A stretch of DNA of 64,000 nt from Halomonas llamarensis (GTDB taxonomy: Bacteria; Pseudomonadota; Gammaproteobacteria; Pseudomonadales; Halomonadaceae). The stretch's first letter is position 1. Every line of letters starts with the position of its first letter. Below the pieces are notes generated by a model, which saw only the letters and a program-made list of their open reading frames with translations, ran no database searches and was not told the origin of the DNA. Of this stretch, positions 53,022 to 61,561 are shown in pieces. Location: NCBI RefSeq assembly GCF_023555005.1, contig NZ_JAMJPJ010000014.1, positions 1-64,000 of the forward strand, read 5' to 3'. The position numbers and the translations under genes are program-made.

Positions 53022-54836
53022 ATGAGCTTCAATGCCAAACAGTTTTTAACCACGGTAAGCGCCTCTCCCGGTGTTTACCGTATGCTCGACGAGAGCGGCA
53101 ACACCCTGTACGTGGGCAAGGCGAAGCGCTTAAACACGCGCCTCTCAAGCTATTTTCGTGGCAGCTTAAACACCAAAACGCAGGCCATGGTAAGCCGTAT
53201 TGCGGATATTCAGCTCACCGTCACGCGCAGCGAAACCGAAGCATTACTGCTAGAACAAACGCTTATCAAAGAGCTACGCCCTCCCTACAACATTCTGCTA
53301 CGCGACGATAAGTCCTACCCGTTCATTTTTGTCAGCGATCGCCATCCGTTTCCTGCGCTGGAGTACAAGCGTGTCCGCCAACGACGAAACGATGGCCGCT
53401 ATTTAGGGCCTTACCCGAGTAGCGGCGCCGTGCGCGAAAGCCTAGCACTGATGCAGAAAATTTTTCGCATCCGCAACTGTGAGGATAGCGTCTTCGCTCA
53501 CCGCTCACGGCCCTGCCTGCAGTACCAAATCGAGCGCTGCAGCGCGCCCTGCGTGGGGTATATCTCCGAGCAGGAATATCGCCGCGACGTCGAGCACGCC
53601 ATCATGTGCTTAGAGGGCAAAAGCGAACACGTGACTCAAGCGCTCAATGACGCGATGGAAACCGCCAGCCAAGCGTTGGATTTTGAGGAAGCCGCACGCC
53701 TTCGCGACCAGGTTCAGCACCTTCGTCAACTGCAGCAGCGCCAGTTCGTCGATAACGAGCGTGGCGAAGCCGATATTTTTGCCCTGGCCCAACGCCCTGG
53801 CGGGCTAGCCGTTTCCATTCTTAGCGTGCGCGACGGCCGCATGCTTGGCGCTCGTCATCACACCCCCAAAAACGACTTGGATTTCGCCCCGTCGACGCTA
53901 TTAACCGAAGTGGTCAGCCAGTACTATTTAGGTCAGCCTCACGAAGTGCCGGCCGAAGTCATTACGAGCTTGGCGCTGAATGACAGCGAGCTGCTTGCCG
54001 ATGCCCTTTCTCAGCAAGCAGGCAAGCGCGTTCGCGTCACTCACCAGGTGCGCGGTCATCGCGCTCAGTGGCAGCAACTGGCCATCACCAACGCCGAACA
54101 ACAGTTAGCGACCAAGCTTGCTAGCCACCAGCAAATGAGCGAGCGCTTCCAAGCGCTCCAACAAGCGCTCGCGTTAGCGCAGATGCCTGAGCGTCTTGAG
54201 TGTTTTGATATTAGCCATAGCCACGGTGAAGCCACGGTGGCGTCTTGCGTAGTGTTTGACCACAACGGCCCGCGCAAAAGTGATTACCGTCACTTTAAAA
54301 TCGAAGGCGTTGCCGCCGGAGATGACTATGCGGCGATGGAGCAGGCGCTTACGCGCCGCTTGAAGCGAGTAAAAAGCGGTGAAACGACCCCGCCTGATAT
54401 TCTGATCGTCGACGGCGGCAAGGGGCAGCTGAACATGGCGCGAGGCGTGCTCGAGCGGTTGGGACTTCCCACGATCACGCTGCTTGGCGTTGCCAAGGGC
54501 AGCACACGTAAAGCAGGGCTAGAAACGCTGTTTCTCTCCACACCGGAACAGCCGTTAGCTCTCGACTCAACCTCGCCTGCCCTGCACTTAATCCAGCATA
54601 TTCGTGATGAATCGCACCGCTTTGCCATCGCCGGTCACCGCGCGCAGCGGGACAAAGCGCGGCGCACGTCGACACTGCAAGAGATTGAAGGTATCGGCCC
54701 AAAACGGCGGCGTGAGTTATTACGCTTTTTTGGTGGCTTACAAGGGGTGCAAAAAGCTAGCCGCGCAGAGCTTTCCCGCGTACCTGGGATCAGTGAAGCC
54801 TTGGCAGACACGATTTATCAGGCTCTGCACGGTTGA
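53022..54836 (+). CDS. uvrC: excinuclease ABC subunit C
   Basis: DNA-repair endonuclease of 604 residues. GIY-YIG domain (GVYRMLDESGNTLYVGKAKR), a cysteine-containing linker (CEDSVFAHRSRPCLQYQIERC), a UVR motif near 205-240, the RNase H-like C-terminal nuclease (LECFDISHSHGE, LIVDGGKGQL) and two helix-hairpin-helix motifs at the end. ATG at 53022; an upstream GTG at 52989 is less likely. Its stop is inside the first of two 16-bp tandem units. Confidence 0.96.
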   Translation: MSFNAKQFLTTVSASPGVYRMLDESGNTLYVGKAKRLNTRLSSYFRGSLNTKTQAMVSRIADIQLTVTRSETEALLLEQTLIKELRPPYNILLRDDKSYPFIFVSDRHPFPALEYKRVRQRRNDGRYLGPYPSSGAVRESLALMQKIFRIRNCEDSVFAHRSRPCLQYQIERCSAPCVGYISEQEYRRDVEHAIMCLEGKSEHVTQALNDAMETASQALDFEEAARLRDQVQHLRQLQQRQFVDNERGEADIFALAQRPGGLAVSILSVRDGRMLGARHHTPKNDLDFAPSTLLTEVVSQYYLGQPHEVPAEVITSLALNDSELLADALSQQAGKRVRVTHQVRGHRAQWQQLAITNAEQQLATKLASHQQMSERFQALQQALALAQMPERLECFDISHSHGEATVASCVVFDHNGPRKSDYRHFKIEGVAAGDDYAAMEQALTRRLKRVKSGETTPPDILIVDGGKGQLNMARGVLERLGLPTITLLGVAKGSTRKAGLETLFLSTPEQPLALDSTSPALHLIQHIRDESHRFAIAGHRAQRDKARRTSTLQEIEGIGPKRRRELLRFFGGLQGVQKASRAELSRVPGISEALADTIYQALHG

Positions 54837-54868
54837 CGTACGACATGATTAACGTACCACATGATTAA
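54833..54868 (+). repeat. two 16-bp tandem units at the uvrC stop codon
   Basis: TTGACGTACGACATGA (54833-54848) and TTAACGTACCACATGA (54849-54864) are contiguous, with the beginning of a third (TTAA). Stops TGA at 54834, TAA at 54850 and TAA at 54866 are 16 bases apart and therefore occupy all three frames. Confidence 0.85.
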
Positions 54869-54960
54869 AGTGCTACTGAGCATGGATGCTGTCGCTTAAG
54901 GGGGATAGAATAGCCCCCAACCGCTCTTCTTTTTGTCTTTGGCAAGGATCGCAGCCTGCG

Positions 54961-55509
54961 ATGAATATACCCAACATCCTCACACTCATCAGAATCGCTT
55001 TTATTCCGCTTCTGGTCGTCCTGTTTTATCTACCTTTTAGTTGGAGTATGCCCCTTGCTGCCGTTTTCTTTGCACTAGCATCAATCACCGATTGGCTAGA
55101 TGGCTACCTTGCTAGACGCTGGAATCAGTCGACCCCGTTTGGCGCTTTTCTCGACCCGGTTGCCGATAAGCTGATGGTGGCTATCGCACTGGCCTTGCTG
55201 ATTGAGCGTTTTGATACTTGGTTTCTTACCCTACCCGCGCTGGTAATCATCGGCCGGGAAATTGTGATTTCAGCGCTGCGTGAATGGATGGCCGAAATGG
55301 GCAAACGCGCCTCAGTGGCGGTCTCCTGGATCGGCAAACTCAAAACCACCCTACAAATGGTGGCTATCTTGATCCTGATTGCCTTCCCGCCGGGGCATAC
55401 GCTTGCCTTGCTGGGCGTCGCCACGCTCTTTATTGCAGCTGCGCTTACGCTCTGGTCGATGATTCAATACCTTAGGGCCGCTTGGCCGCATTTGAGTCGC
55501 TCAATGTGA
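54961..55509 (+). CDS. pgsA: CDP-diacylglycerol-glycerol-3-phosphate 3-phosphatidyltransferase
   Basis: Membrane enzyme of 182 residues that makes phosphatidylglycerophosphate. The CDP-alcohol phosphotransferase motif is [20 protein letters not shown] followed by LDPVADK. Start at ATG 54961 ([12 protein letters not shown] matches the family N-terminus). It follows uvrC in the conserved order and precedes three tRNA genes. Confidence 0.96.
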   Translation: MNIPNILTLIRIAFIPLLVVLFYLPFSWSMPLAAVFFALASITDWLDGYLARRWNQSTPFGAFLDPVADKLMVAIALALLIERFDTWFLTLPALVIIGREIVISALREWMAEMGKRASVAVSWIGKLKTTLQMVAILILIAFPPGHTLALLGVATLFIAAALTLWSMIQYLRAAWPHLSRSM

Positions 55510-55546
55510 GGCGATACTAAGCAGCTCCATAAGCGCGATTAAGTCA

Positions 55547-55574
55547 TTGACAAAACAGGCGCAGCGCGTATAAT
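55547..55574 (+). promoter_or_regulatory. promoter of the tRNA Gly-Cys-Leu cluster
   Basis: Consensus -35 TTGACA (55547-55552), 16-bp spacer and -10 TATAAT (55569-55574), 15 bases before tRNA-Gly. The three tRNAs are close enough to share it. Confidence 0.9.
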
Positions 55575-55589
55575 TCGCTTTCACGTCAA

Positions 55590-55664
55590 GCGGGAATAGC
55601 TCAGCGGTAGAGCATCGCCTTGCCAAGGCGAGGGTCGGGAGTTCGAATCTCCTTTCCCGCTCCA
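55590..55664 (+). tRNA. tRNA-Gly (anticodon GCC)
   Basis: A 75-nt cloverleaf with encoded CCA; acceptor stem GCGGGAA with TTCCCGC; anticodon loop TTGCCAA reads GCC. First of three tRNAs downstream of pgsA, an order shared with Pseudomonas. Confidence 0.97.
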
Positions 55665-55674
55665 ACGACGTTTA

Positions 55675-55748
55675 GGCTGGATGGCAGAGTGGTTATGCAG
55701 CGGACTGCAACTCCGTGTACGCCGGTTCGATTCCGACTCCAGCCTCCA
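55675..55748 (+). tRNA. tRNA-Cys (anticodon GCA)
   Basis: A 74-nt cloverleaf with encoded CCA; acceptor stem GGCTGGA with TCCAGCC; anticodon loop CTGCAAC reads GCA. Ten bases after tRNA-Gly. Confidence 0.97.
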
Positions 55749-55778
55749 TTTTTTGTGCAACGACCCTCTCGATGCACC

Positions 55779-55865
55779 GCCCGGATGGCGAAATTGGTAG
55801 ACGCAAGAGACTTAAAATCTCTCGGGGGAAACCCCGTGCCGGTTCAAGTCCGGCTCCGGGCACCA
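55779..55865 (+). tRNA. tRNA-Leu (anticodon TAA)
   Basis: An 87-nt class II tRNA with a long variable arm (CGGGGGAAACCCCG); acceptor stem GCCCGGA with TCCGGGC; anticodon TAA in ACTTAAAAT. Encoded CCA. Confidence 0.97.
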
Positions 55866-55982
55866 TGAATACTACCCTCCTTCAATAAGTTCTCCTGTAT
55901 TGCTGCATTTTCACCTTACGCTTTGCTGACATTGCCACTATGGTGTGAATGAACATCAATCGGGCGCAATAGGAGCGGACAA

Positions 55983-57569
55983 ATGAGCACGTCTCAATCC
56001 GACGTTTTAATTATCGGCGGCGGTGTCGCCGGCCTTACCTTGGCACTGACCCTTGCAGAACGCTTTCACGTCGTGCTCGTTCGCCCCGCCCAAGATGACC
56101 AAGGCGCCAGCCGCTGGGCACAAGGGGGAATCGCTGCCGTGCTTTCGCCAGACGATAACCTTGAGGCTCACGTTCAAGATACCCTTATTGCCGGCGATGG
56201 CTTGTGCGACGAACGCGCCGTGCGCTTCACCGTAGAGAACGGCCCTGCCGCGATACATTGGTTGATCGACAACGGCGTGCCCTTTACCCCCGATACGGCT
56301 CCCGATGCGCGCTACGCCTACCACTTAACCCGCGAAGGCGGGCACAACGCACGGCGCATTATTCACGCAGATGACGCCACCGGCAAGGCCGTCGTCGAAA
56401 CGCTGAATCGCCAAGCGTCAGCGCATCCGCATATCACTCAACGTGATGATGTCTCAGTCATTGACCTGTTAAGCGATGATAACGGTGCTTGTTGTGGCGC
56501 CCATGCTATTAATGCCATTGGCAATGCACATACCCTGCTGGCAAGCCACACAATACTCGCAACTGGCGGCGCCAGCGGGCTTTATCAACATACCACCACA
56601 CCGACTCCCAACAGCGGCGAAGGCATGATGATGGCGGCTTCGTTGGGAGCGACACTGATGAACCTTGAATTTCAACAGTTTCACCCTACCTGTCTATATG
56701 ACCCCGAAGGCCCGGCGTTTCTGATCAGTGAAGCGGTAAGAGGCGAAGGGGGAAAGCTATTGAACGAGGTCGGCGAGCGCTTTATGCCTGCCGTGGACGC
56801 TCGCGCCGAGCTTGCACCCCGCGACATTGTCGCACGCGCCATTGATGCCGAAATCCAGCAGAGCTCACGCGGCCATGTTTGGTTGGATATACGCCATTTG
56901 GGCGCCGAGGCTATTCACCACCACTTCCCAACGATCTTCGCTCACTGCGTGTCTCGGGGGATGGATATTACCCGCGACCCCATTCCCGTCGTACCGGCGG
57001 CACACTATAGTTGCGGTGGGGTCGCAACCGACCTGTGTGGCAGAACAAACGTGACGGGCCTGTATGCGATTGGCGAGGTAGCTTGCACAGGGCTTCATGG
57101 CGCCAACCGTATGGCCAGCAACTCTTTGTTAGAGTGCTTGGTTTTTGCGCGGAGTTGCGCCGCGACCTTACTGGCGACCCCTCCCAATGCCACCACGCAC
57201 GCATTAGCCAGCTCTAACGTCACTCGGCTACGTGCTGACGCCTCTTTCGACCGTGTGGCTTTAGCCGAGCTGCGCGCTACCATGCGCGCCACCATGAGCC
57301 AGCATGTCGCGATTGTTCGACGTATTGAAGGGTTGGAAGTAGCGTCGCATCAGCTAGCAACACTTGAAACCCAATTACTCGCCTTAGATCCTGAAAGTCT
57401 ACATCCAGAAAGCCGCCGCTTCTGGCATAGCTTGAGGCTCGCACGGCTGACGGTCTTAGCCGCCCAGCAGCGCCATGAATCGCGGGGGTTGCACTACTCG
57501 CCTGACTGGTCTCATCACGCTAAAACGCCACGACCTTCTCGTCTAACGCTGAGGGATATACAGCAATAG
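55983..57569 (+). CDS. nadB: L-aspartate oxidase
   Basis: FAD enzyme of 528 residues that oxidises aspartate to iminoaspartate, the first step of de novo NAD synthesis. The FAD-binding GGGVAGLTLAL is near residue 13, SRWAQGGIAAVL near 43, HLTREGGHNARRIIH near 110, and AHYSCGGVATD near 345. AGGAG SD. It overlaps convergent ygfX by 27 bases; nadA and nadC are not in the window. Confidence 0.95.
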   Translation: MSTSQSDVLIIGGGVAGLTLALTLAERFHVVLVRPAQDDQGASRWAQGGIAAVLSPDDNLEAHVQDTLIAGDGLCDERAVRFTVENGPAAIHWLIDNGVPFTPDTAPDARYAYHLTREGGHNARRIIHADDATGKAVVETLNRQASAHPHITQRDDVSVIDLLSDDNGACCGAHAINAIGNAHTLLASHTILATGGASGLYQHTTTPTPNSGEGMMMAASLGATLMNLEFQQFHPTCLYDPEGPAFLISEAVRGEGGKLLNEVGERFMPAVDARAELAPRDIVARAIDAEIQQSSRGHVWLDIRHLGAEAIHHHFPTIFAHCVSRGMDITRDPIPVVPAAHYSCGGVATDLCGRTNVTGLYAIGEVACTGLHGANRMASNSLLECLVFARSCAATLLATPPNATTHALASSNVTRLRADASFDRVALAELRATMRATMSQHVAIVRRIEGLEVASHQLATLETQLLALDPESLHPESRRFWHSLRLARLTVLAAQQRHESRGLHYSPDWSHHAKTPRPSRLTLRDIQQ

Positions 57570-57962
57570 GCGCCGAAGCTGACGTTGAGCGTCGCCAGGC
57601 GCGCTATCCGGCCATAGCCACAAACGCTCTCCCCCCACGTTGAGACACAAAAGTCGTGGTCCTAGGTAGTCGCAACGCAAGGCTTGGAGGTGGCCGACTT
57701 CTCCATTGGCATATACCCAGTGGCTTTGTATACCTCCGCCACGCTCGACAACCCAAAGCGTGCGCGATAACGGCTGTTGCCAGCGCCAACCACAAAACAC
57801 TCGCCAACCCAAAAAACCTAGCGCCAAGCTTGCCACGCCTATCACCGCGACAAGCTCTAAGCGCCATACAGCCAGCAGAACACCCCCCGCCCACAGCCCT
57901 ACGCCACTTGTACGCCGCCAACTAGAGGGTGCGATGGGCAGAATTATCGGTTGATTCGGCAT
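57543..57962 (-). CDS. ygfX: YgfX-like inner-membrane protein
   Basis: Protein of 139 residues with two hydrophobic segments (about 20-65, containing VGLWAGGVLLAVW and FLGWRVF) and a C-terminal soluble half rich in tryptophan, arginine and leucine. The fold layout and its position after sdhE identify it as YgfX, reported in Escherichia coli as a toxin-like partner (CptA) of SdhE and also tied to flavinylation. ATG at 57962 overlaps the sdhE 3' end by 41 bases. Its 3' end overlaps nadB. Confidence 0.8.
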   Translation of the reverse strand: MPNQPIILPIAPSSWRRTSGVGLWAGGVLLAVWRLELVAVIGVASLALGFLGWRVFCGWRWQQPLSRTLWVVERGGGIQSHWVYANGEVGHLQALRCDYLGPRLLCLNVGGERLWLWPDSAPGDAQRQLRRLLLYIPQR

Positions 57963-58218
57963 GTTCGACAATCATCTTAACGATGCGCCTTAAAGTGGCA
58001 TTACTCGGCCATTCACGACGCATTAGCCAACCAAACAAGTCCTGGTCTTCTTCTTCGATCAACTGCTGAAAAGCAAGCTGATCTTCTGCACTTAGACTGT
58101 CATAACGCTGTTGCAGGAAAGGAATCAGCAGCAGGTCAAGCTCCCACATGCCACGACGGGAGTGCCAATAAAGCCGCTTACGTAAGATCGCTTCGGGTGA
58201 TGTGTCGTCGCTCAACTT
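57922..58218 (-). CDS. sdhE: FAD assembly factor SdhE
   Basis: Small helical protein of about 98 residues with the hallmark SRRGMWELDLLLIPF (RGxxE motif), which attaches FAD covalently to succinate dehydrogenase SdhA. The start is uncertain: an ATG at 58284 gives 120 residues, but a TATACT -10 element (58255-58250) falls inside that reading, so a TTG at 58218 (GGGG upstream) or GTG at 58227 is preferred. Co-transcribed with ygfX. Confidence 0.88.
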   Translation of the reverse strand, partial: KLSDDTSPEAILRKRLYWHSRRGMWELDLLLIPFLQQRYDSLSAEDQLAFQQLIEEEDQDLFGWLMRREWPSNATLRRIVKMIVEHAESTDNSAHRTL

Positions 58219-58249
58219 AAGCCCCACTGCGTTAAATAAATGTATGGTG

Positions 58250-58255
58250 AGTATA
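58250..58255 (-). promoter_or_regulatory. -10 element of sdhE-ygfX
   Basis: TATACT on the minus strand about 30 bases before the preferred sdhE start. The matching -35 (CTGGCG, 17 bases upstream) is weak. Confidence 0.5.
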
Positions 58256-58450
58256 CCTGAGCATGAAAGTCGCGCCAGCCGCATTGCTCACCTATTCTAT
58301 GAGTAGCATAGCGCTTTTCTCTAGTACCTTGTTTTATCTGGCTTGTTTGTTTTACCCGAATTGTTTTATGTCGCTCTGCGCAGTATGCTAAACGACACAA
58401 TGAAATTGCGAAGCGCGCCACGGCCTATCACGTTCGCATGGAGCTAACCG

Positions 58451-58747
58451 ATGACTAAATCTGAACTAATCGAACAAATTGCAATGCGTCAGCCGGAGCT
58501 ATCCGCTAAAGAAGTTGAAACTGCCGTTCGCCTCATACTCGACGATATTACCGACACCCTTTCTAGTGGTGGGCGCGTTGAGATACGCGGCTTCGGCAGT
58601 TTTTCGCTGCATTTTCGCGAGCCACGCACAGGCCGAAATCCCAAGACCGGCGAGGCAGTGGCGTTGGATGGCAAATACGTACCGCACTTTAAGCCCGGTA
58701 AGGAGCTGCGCGAGCAGGTCGATGCAAGTCGTGCGCTGGGTTATTAA
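58451..58747 (+). CDS. ihfB: integration host factor subunit beta
   Basis: DNA-bending protein of 98 residues with the HU/IHF signature [21 protein letters not shown]. The N-terminal [11 protein letters not shown] and C-terminal [10 protein letters not shown] distinguish IHF beta. GGAG SD. In most gammaproteobacteria ihfB follows rpsA; here the 166 bases upstream contain no rpsA and the neighbouring gene is divergent sdhE. lapA follows 90 bases downstream. Confidence 0.96.
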   Translation: MTKSELIEQIAMRQPELSAKEVETAVRLILDDITDTLSSGGRVEIRGFGSFSLHFREPRTGRNPKTGEAVALDGKYVPHFKPGKELREQVDASRALGY

Positions 58748-58837
58748 TGCAGGCTCTTTGACCTTCTGCGTGGTGACGCGCAGCCAAGAGTCATACACAA
58801 TAGACATACTGCAAACGTCACAGACTAGGAAATTCAC

Positions 58838-59143
58838 ATGCGTTGGATCAAAGGGCTTATTTTAGCCGTTATTCTGCTTGTGGTGCTGTTGGTCGGCATC
58901 CTCTTTGCCGTTAACAACCAGAAAACCATTGGCTTAGACCTGATCTGGATTGAGCTCCCCCCCGTCTCACTCTCTGTCTGGCTGCTCGCAAGCCTTGCAA
59001 GCGGCGTCATTGTCGGCATGCTCGCGATGCTTGGTGTTTATGCTCGCCTCAAAGCACGCCTGGCGCGCGCACAGCGCTACAGCAAGCAGCAGCAAAAAGA
59101 ACTTGATCGCCTTCGCACCCAGGAGCTTAAGGAACTGACCTAA
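58838..59143 (+). CDS. lapA: LPS assembly protein LapA
   Basis: Inner-membrane protein of 101 residues with two membrane helices (about 5-24 and 43-65) and a basic coiled C-terminus. DUF1049 features FAVNNQKTIGLDLIW are present. It acts with LapB in FtsH-dependent control of LpxC and lipopolysaccharide synthesis. Its stop abuts the lapB start, so the genes are co-translated. Confidence 0.93.
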   Translation: MRWIKGLILAVILLVVLLVGILFAVNNQKTIGLDLIWIELPPVSLSVWLLASLASGVIVGMLAMLGVYARLKARLARAQRYSKQQQKELDRLRTQELKELT

Positions 59144-60343
59144 ATGATGGATGCCGTGCTGCTAGGCGTTTTGTTGGCAGCCGTTGCCATAGGCTATGGA
59201 TTGGGCTATCGGCAAGCGCTGCAGCGCAAAAAGCCAACGCCGACGGCATCTTTCCCTACGCTTTCGCGCGACTACTTCGTTGGGTTGAACTACCTGCTTA
59301 ATGAGCAGCCTGATCAAGCCATTCATACGTTTATACAAGCGTTAGAAGTCAACAGCGAGAATATTGATACCCACATTGCGCTGGGCAAACTGTTTCGCAC
59401 CCGTGGCGAAGCCGATAAAGCTGTCAGCATTCATCAGAATTTACTGGCTCGCCCCGCGCTAACGGCCTCGCAAAACGAACAGGTTCAACTCGAGCTTGCC
59501 CGGGATTTCATTTCGCTTGGCGTGCATGATCGCGCTCAGCGGCTATTGAGATCGGTCATCGACCAGACGCAGCAAGATGATCACCGTATTACGGCCAAGC
59601 GGTTGCTGGTCGATTTGCTAGAGCGTGAAAAAGCGTGGCAAGAAGCCCTTGATACCACCCTCCCCATGTTGAAGCTGCAGCCCAAAATGCGCACGCCTGC
59701 CGCACACTGGCTGTGCGAGATTGCACAAGAAGAGATAGGCCAAGCTAGCCGTGCGCTAGCCAAACGCCACTTGAAAAAAGCCCTGCAGCTAGATAACCAG
59801 TGCGTACGTGCCAACTTATTACTCGCCGAGCTGGAAGTGGATAACGGCCACCATCGCCAAGCGATGGCGCGACTTAACGCCATTCCCCATCAGTCACTTG
59901 CGCACATTCCAACCATGCTCCCTGCGTTGAAGCGCGCTTACTGGCGATCCGGCGACACAGCTGGGTTCGAACAACACTTGTTAGCCCTGCTTGACCTGGC
60001 GCCGCTCACCAGCGTGATTGTCAGCCTGAGCGAAGTCGTTCACCAGCGCGCCGGGGTCGAGCGTGCTATTGAGGTCACTGGTGAACATTTGCAACACGCC
60101 CCCCGTTTAGGTGGGCTAGACCACCTCATTGATCTGTATATGGAAAGCCAGCAACTAAGTGGCCGCGAACACCCAGATAGCCGTTTGTTACTGCTCAAAC
60201 ACCACACCCAGGCACTACTTAAAAACCGCCCACGCCACCGCTGTCATCACTGTGGCTTTAGCGCCGAGACGCTGCATTGGCAGTGCCCTAGCTGTCGCCG
60301 CTGGGGTACAGTCGAACCCATTATCGGCGTGGAAGGTGAGTAA
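59144..60343 (+). CDS. lapB: LPS assembly protein LapB
   Basis: Protein of 399 residues with an N-terminal membrane helix (about 4-20), roughly nine TPR repeats (FVGLNYLLNEQPDQAIHTFI first), and a C-terminal rubredoxin-like domain with two CxxC pairs (CHHCGFS and CPSC). It recruits FtsH to degrade LpxC. The gene starts directly after the lapA stop and is convergent with pyrF, separated by 17 bases. Confidence 0.94.
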   Translation: MMDAVLLGVLLAAVAIGYGLGYRQALQRKKPTPTASFPTLSRDYFVGLNYLLNEQPDQAIHTFIQALEVNSENIDTHIALGKLFRTRGEADKAVSIHQNLLARPALTASQNEQVQLELARDFISLGVHDRAQRLLRSVIDQTQQDDHRITAKRLLVDLLEREKAWQEALDTTLPMLKLQPKMRTPAAHWLCEIAQEEIGQASRALAKRHLKKALQLDNQCVRANLLLAELEVDNGHHRQAMARLNAIPHQSLAHIPTMLPALKRAYWRSGDTAGFEQHLLALLDLAPLTSVIVSLSEVVHQRAGVERAIEVTGEHLQHAPRLGGLDHLIDLYMESQQLSGREHPDSRLLLLKHHTQALLKNRPRHRCHHCGFSAETLHWQCPSCRRWGTVEPIIGVEGE

Positions 60344-60360
60344 TGACGAGAGCGATACGG

Positions 60361-61092
60361 CTAGCGTTCGGCGAGCTCGGCTTCAATGGCGGCTAAAGCC
60401 GCCATGGGGTCGGACGCTTCGGTCACGGGCCGACCCACGACAAGATGCGTGCTCCCCGCCTGCATTGCCGCACCGGGCGTCATGATGCGCTGCTGATCAT
60501 TCGCGGCAGCAAAACTTGGGCGAATACCCGGGGTAACTTTCAAAAATCCTTTACCGCAACACGCGTTTAGCGCTTTGGCTTCTTGCGCGGAGCACACCAC
60601 GCCTTCCATACCGCTGTCTTGCGCCAAGCGTGCCAAGCGCTCGACTTGTTCCGCAGGCGATGCAGCAACACCCACTTCGTCTAGATCTTCGGCGCTCATA
60701 CTCGTCAGTACCGTGACGGCAATTAGGTGCGTCTGAAGCCGCTGAGTTTGTAAACGCTCGGCGGCGGCTTGCATCATTTTTCGCCCACCACCGGCGTGGA
60801 CGTTGACCATCCACACGCCCTGCTCCGCGGCGGCTTGTACAGCACTCGCCACGGTATTAGGAATATCGTGAAATTTAAGATCTAAAAACACCTCAAAGCC
60901 GCGCCCATGTAACGCCTCAAGCACGGCGGGGCCGCTGCGTGTGAATAGCTCTTTACCCACTTTCACACGGCAGCGAGTGGGATCAAGCTGGTCCGCCATG
61001 CACAACGCCGCATCAAGCGAGGGGTAATCTAGCGCAATAATCAGAGGAGATTGAGAAAGAGGGGTTTGAGAAAGAGGAGATTGAGTTGCCAC
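60361..61092 (-). CDS. pyrF: orotidine 5'-phosphate decarboxylase
   Basis: Enzyme of 243 residues in pyrimidine synthesis. The catalytic segment is [17 protein letters not shown], with ALDYPSLD at the first strand and the phosphate loop near the C-terminus ([12 protein letters not shown]). The start is the GTG at 61092 with GGAG; an ATG at 61122 lies only 4 bases from a TATACT -10 (61131-61126) and cannot be in the mRNA in a useful way. Residues 4-17 come from three 15-bp tandem units (SPLSQ-type repeats), a non-conserved extension. Confidence 0.94.
   Translation of the reverse strand: MATQSPLSQTPLSQSPLIIALDYPSLDAALCMADQLDPTRCRVKVGKELFTRSGPAVLEALHGRGFEVFLDLKFHDIPNTVASAVQAAAEQGVWMVNVHAGGGRKMMQAAAERLQTQRLQTHLIAVTVLTSMSAEDLDEVGVAASPAEQVERLARLAQDSGMEGVVCSAQEAKALNACCGKGFLKVTPGIRPSFAAANDQQRIMTPGAAMQAGSTHLVVGRPVTEASDPMAALAAIEAELAER
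61043..61087 (-). repeat. three 15-bp in-frame tandem units at the pyrF 5' end
   Basis: On the plus strand AGAGGAGATTGAGAA, AGAGGGGTTTGAGAA and AGAGGAGATTGAGTT are contiguous (61043-61087). They encode the N-terminal extension ahead of the conserved PyrF fold, just after the GTG start. Confidence 0.85.
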
Positions 61093-61125
61093 GCGAGGGC
61101 TCCATTGCAATGACGATTTCAACGC

Positions 61126-61131
61126 AGTATA
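61126..61131 (-). promoter_or_regulatory. -10 element of pyrF
   Basis: TATACT on the minus strand, 34 bases before the GTG start. A -35 is not clear (TTACAG at a 15-base spacing is the best). Confidence 0.5.
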
Positions 61132-61279
61132 TCAGTCTCATCCTAGCTGTAATCCCCGTACTACAAACAATTAAGCGTTGGCTTACATGACCTGTCGCCA
61201 ATTTCGTACAGCAATTTCACCATATTCCGCTAAATTAATAATGCCAACTTGAGTACCACTTTTCACTGAGGGATTTTTT

Positions 61280-61552
61280 ATGCGCATTAAGGGATTTTTG
61301 GCGGCACTACTGCTTAGCTTAAGTCTGGGTCTTTCGAACGGCGCTTTTGCTCAGCAAGTCGCCCCGATCGACGTTAATACGGCCGATGCGGAACTTCTCG
61401 CCGAACTCCCAGGCATTGGCCCCAGCCGAGCCGGGGCGATCATTGAAGAACGCGACACCAATGGCGAATTCACCACTGCCGAAGATCTCGAGCGAGTTAG
61501 CGGCATCGGCCCGGCGACGGTTGATAACATCCGTGATCAAGTGGCGTTTTAA
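61280..61552 (+). CDS. ComEA-like helix-hairpin-helix protein with signal peptide
   Basis: Protein of 90 residues: signal peptide ending GAFAQ near residue 25, then a helix-hairpin-helix pair (ELLAELPGIGPSRAGAIIEE and LERVSGIGPATVDNI). Such periplasmic ComEA proteins bind incoming DNA during natural transformation. No other competence gene is in the window. SD GAGGG. Convergent with prpD, 9 bases apart. Confidence 0.9.
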   Translation: MRIKGFLAALLLSLSLGLSNGAFAQQVAPIDVNTADAELLAELPGIGPSRAGAIIEERDTNGEFTTAEDLERVSGIGPATVDNIRDQVAF

Positions 61553-61561
61553 CGCTTACGC

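Noticed and set aside
55620..55868. 82-residue ORF across the tRNA cluster
   Set aside because: It translates tRNA-Gly, tRNA-Cys and tRNA-Leu sequence; not a protein gene.
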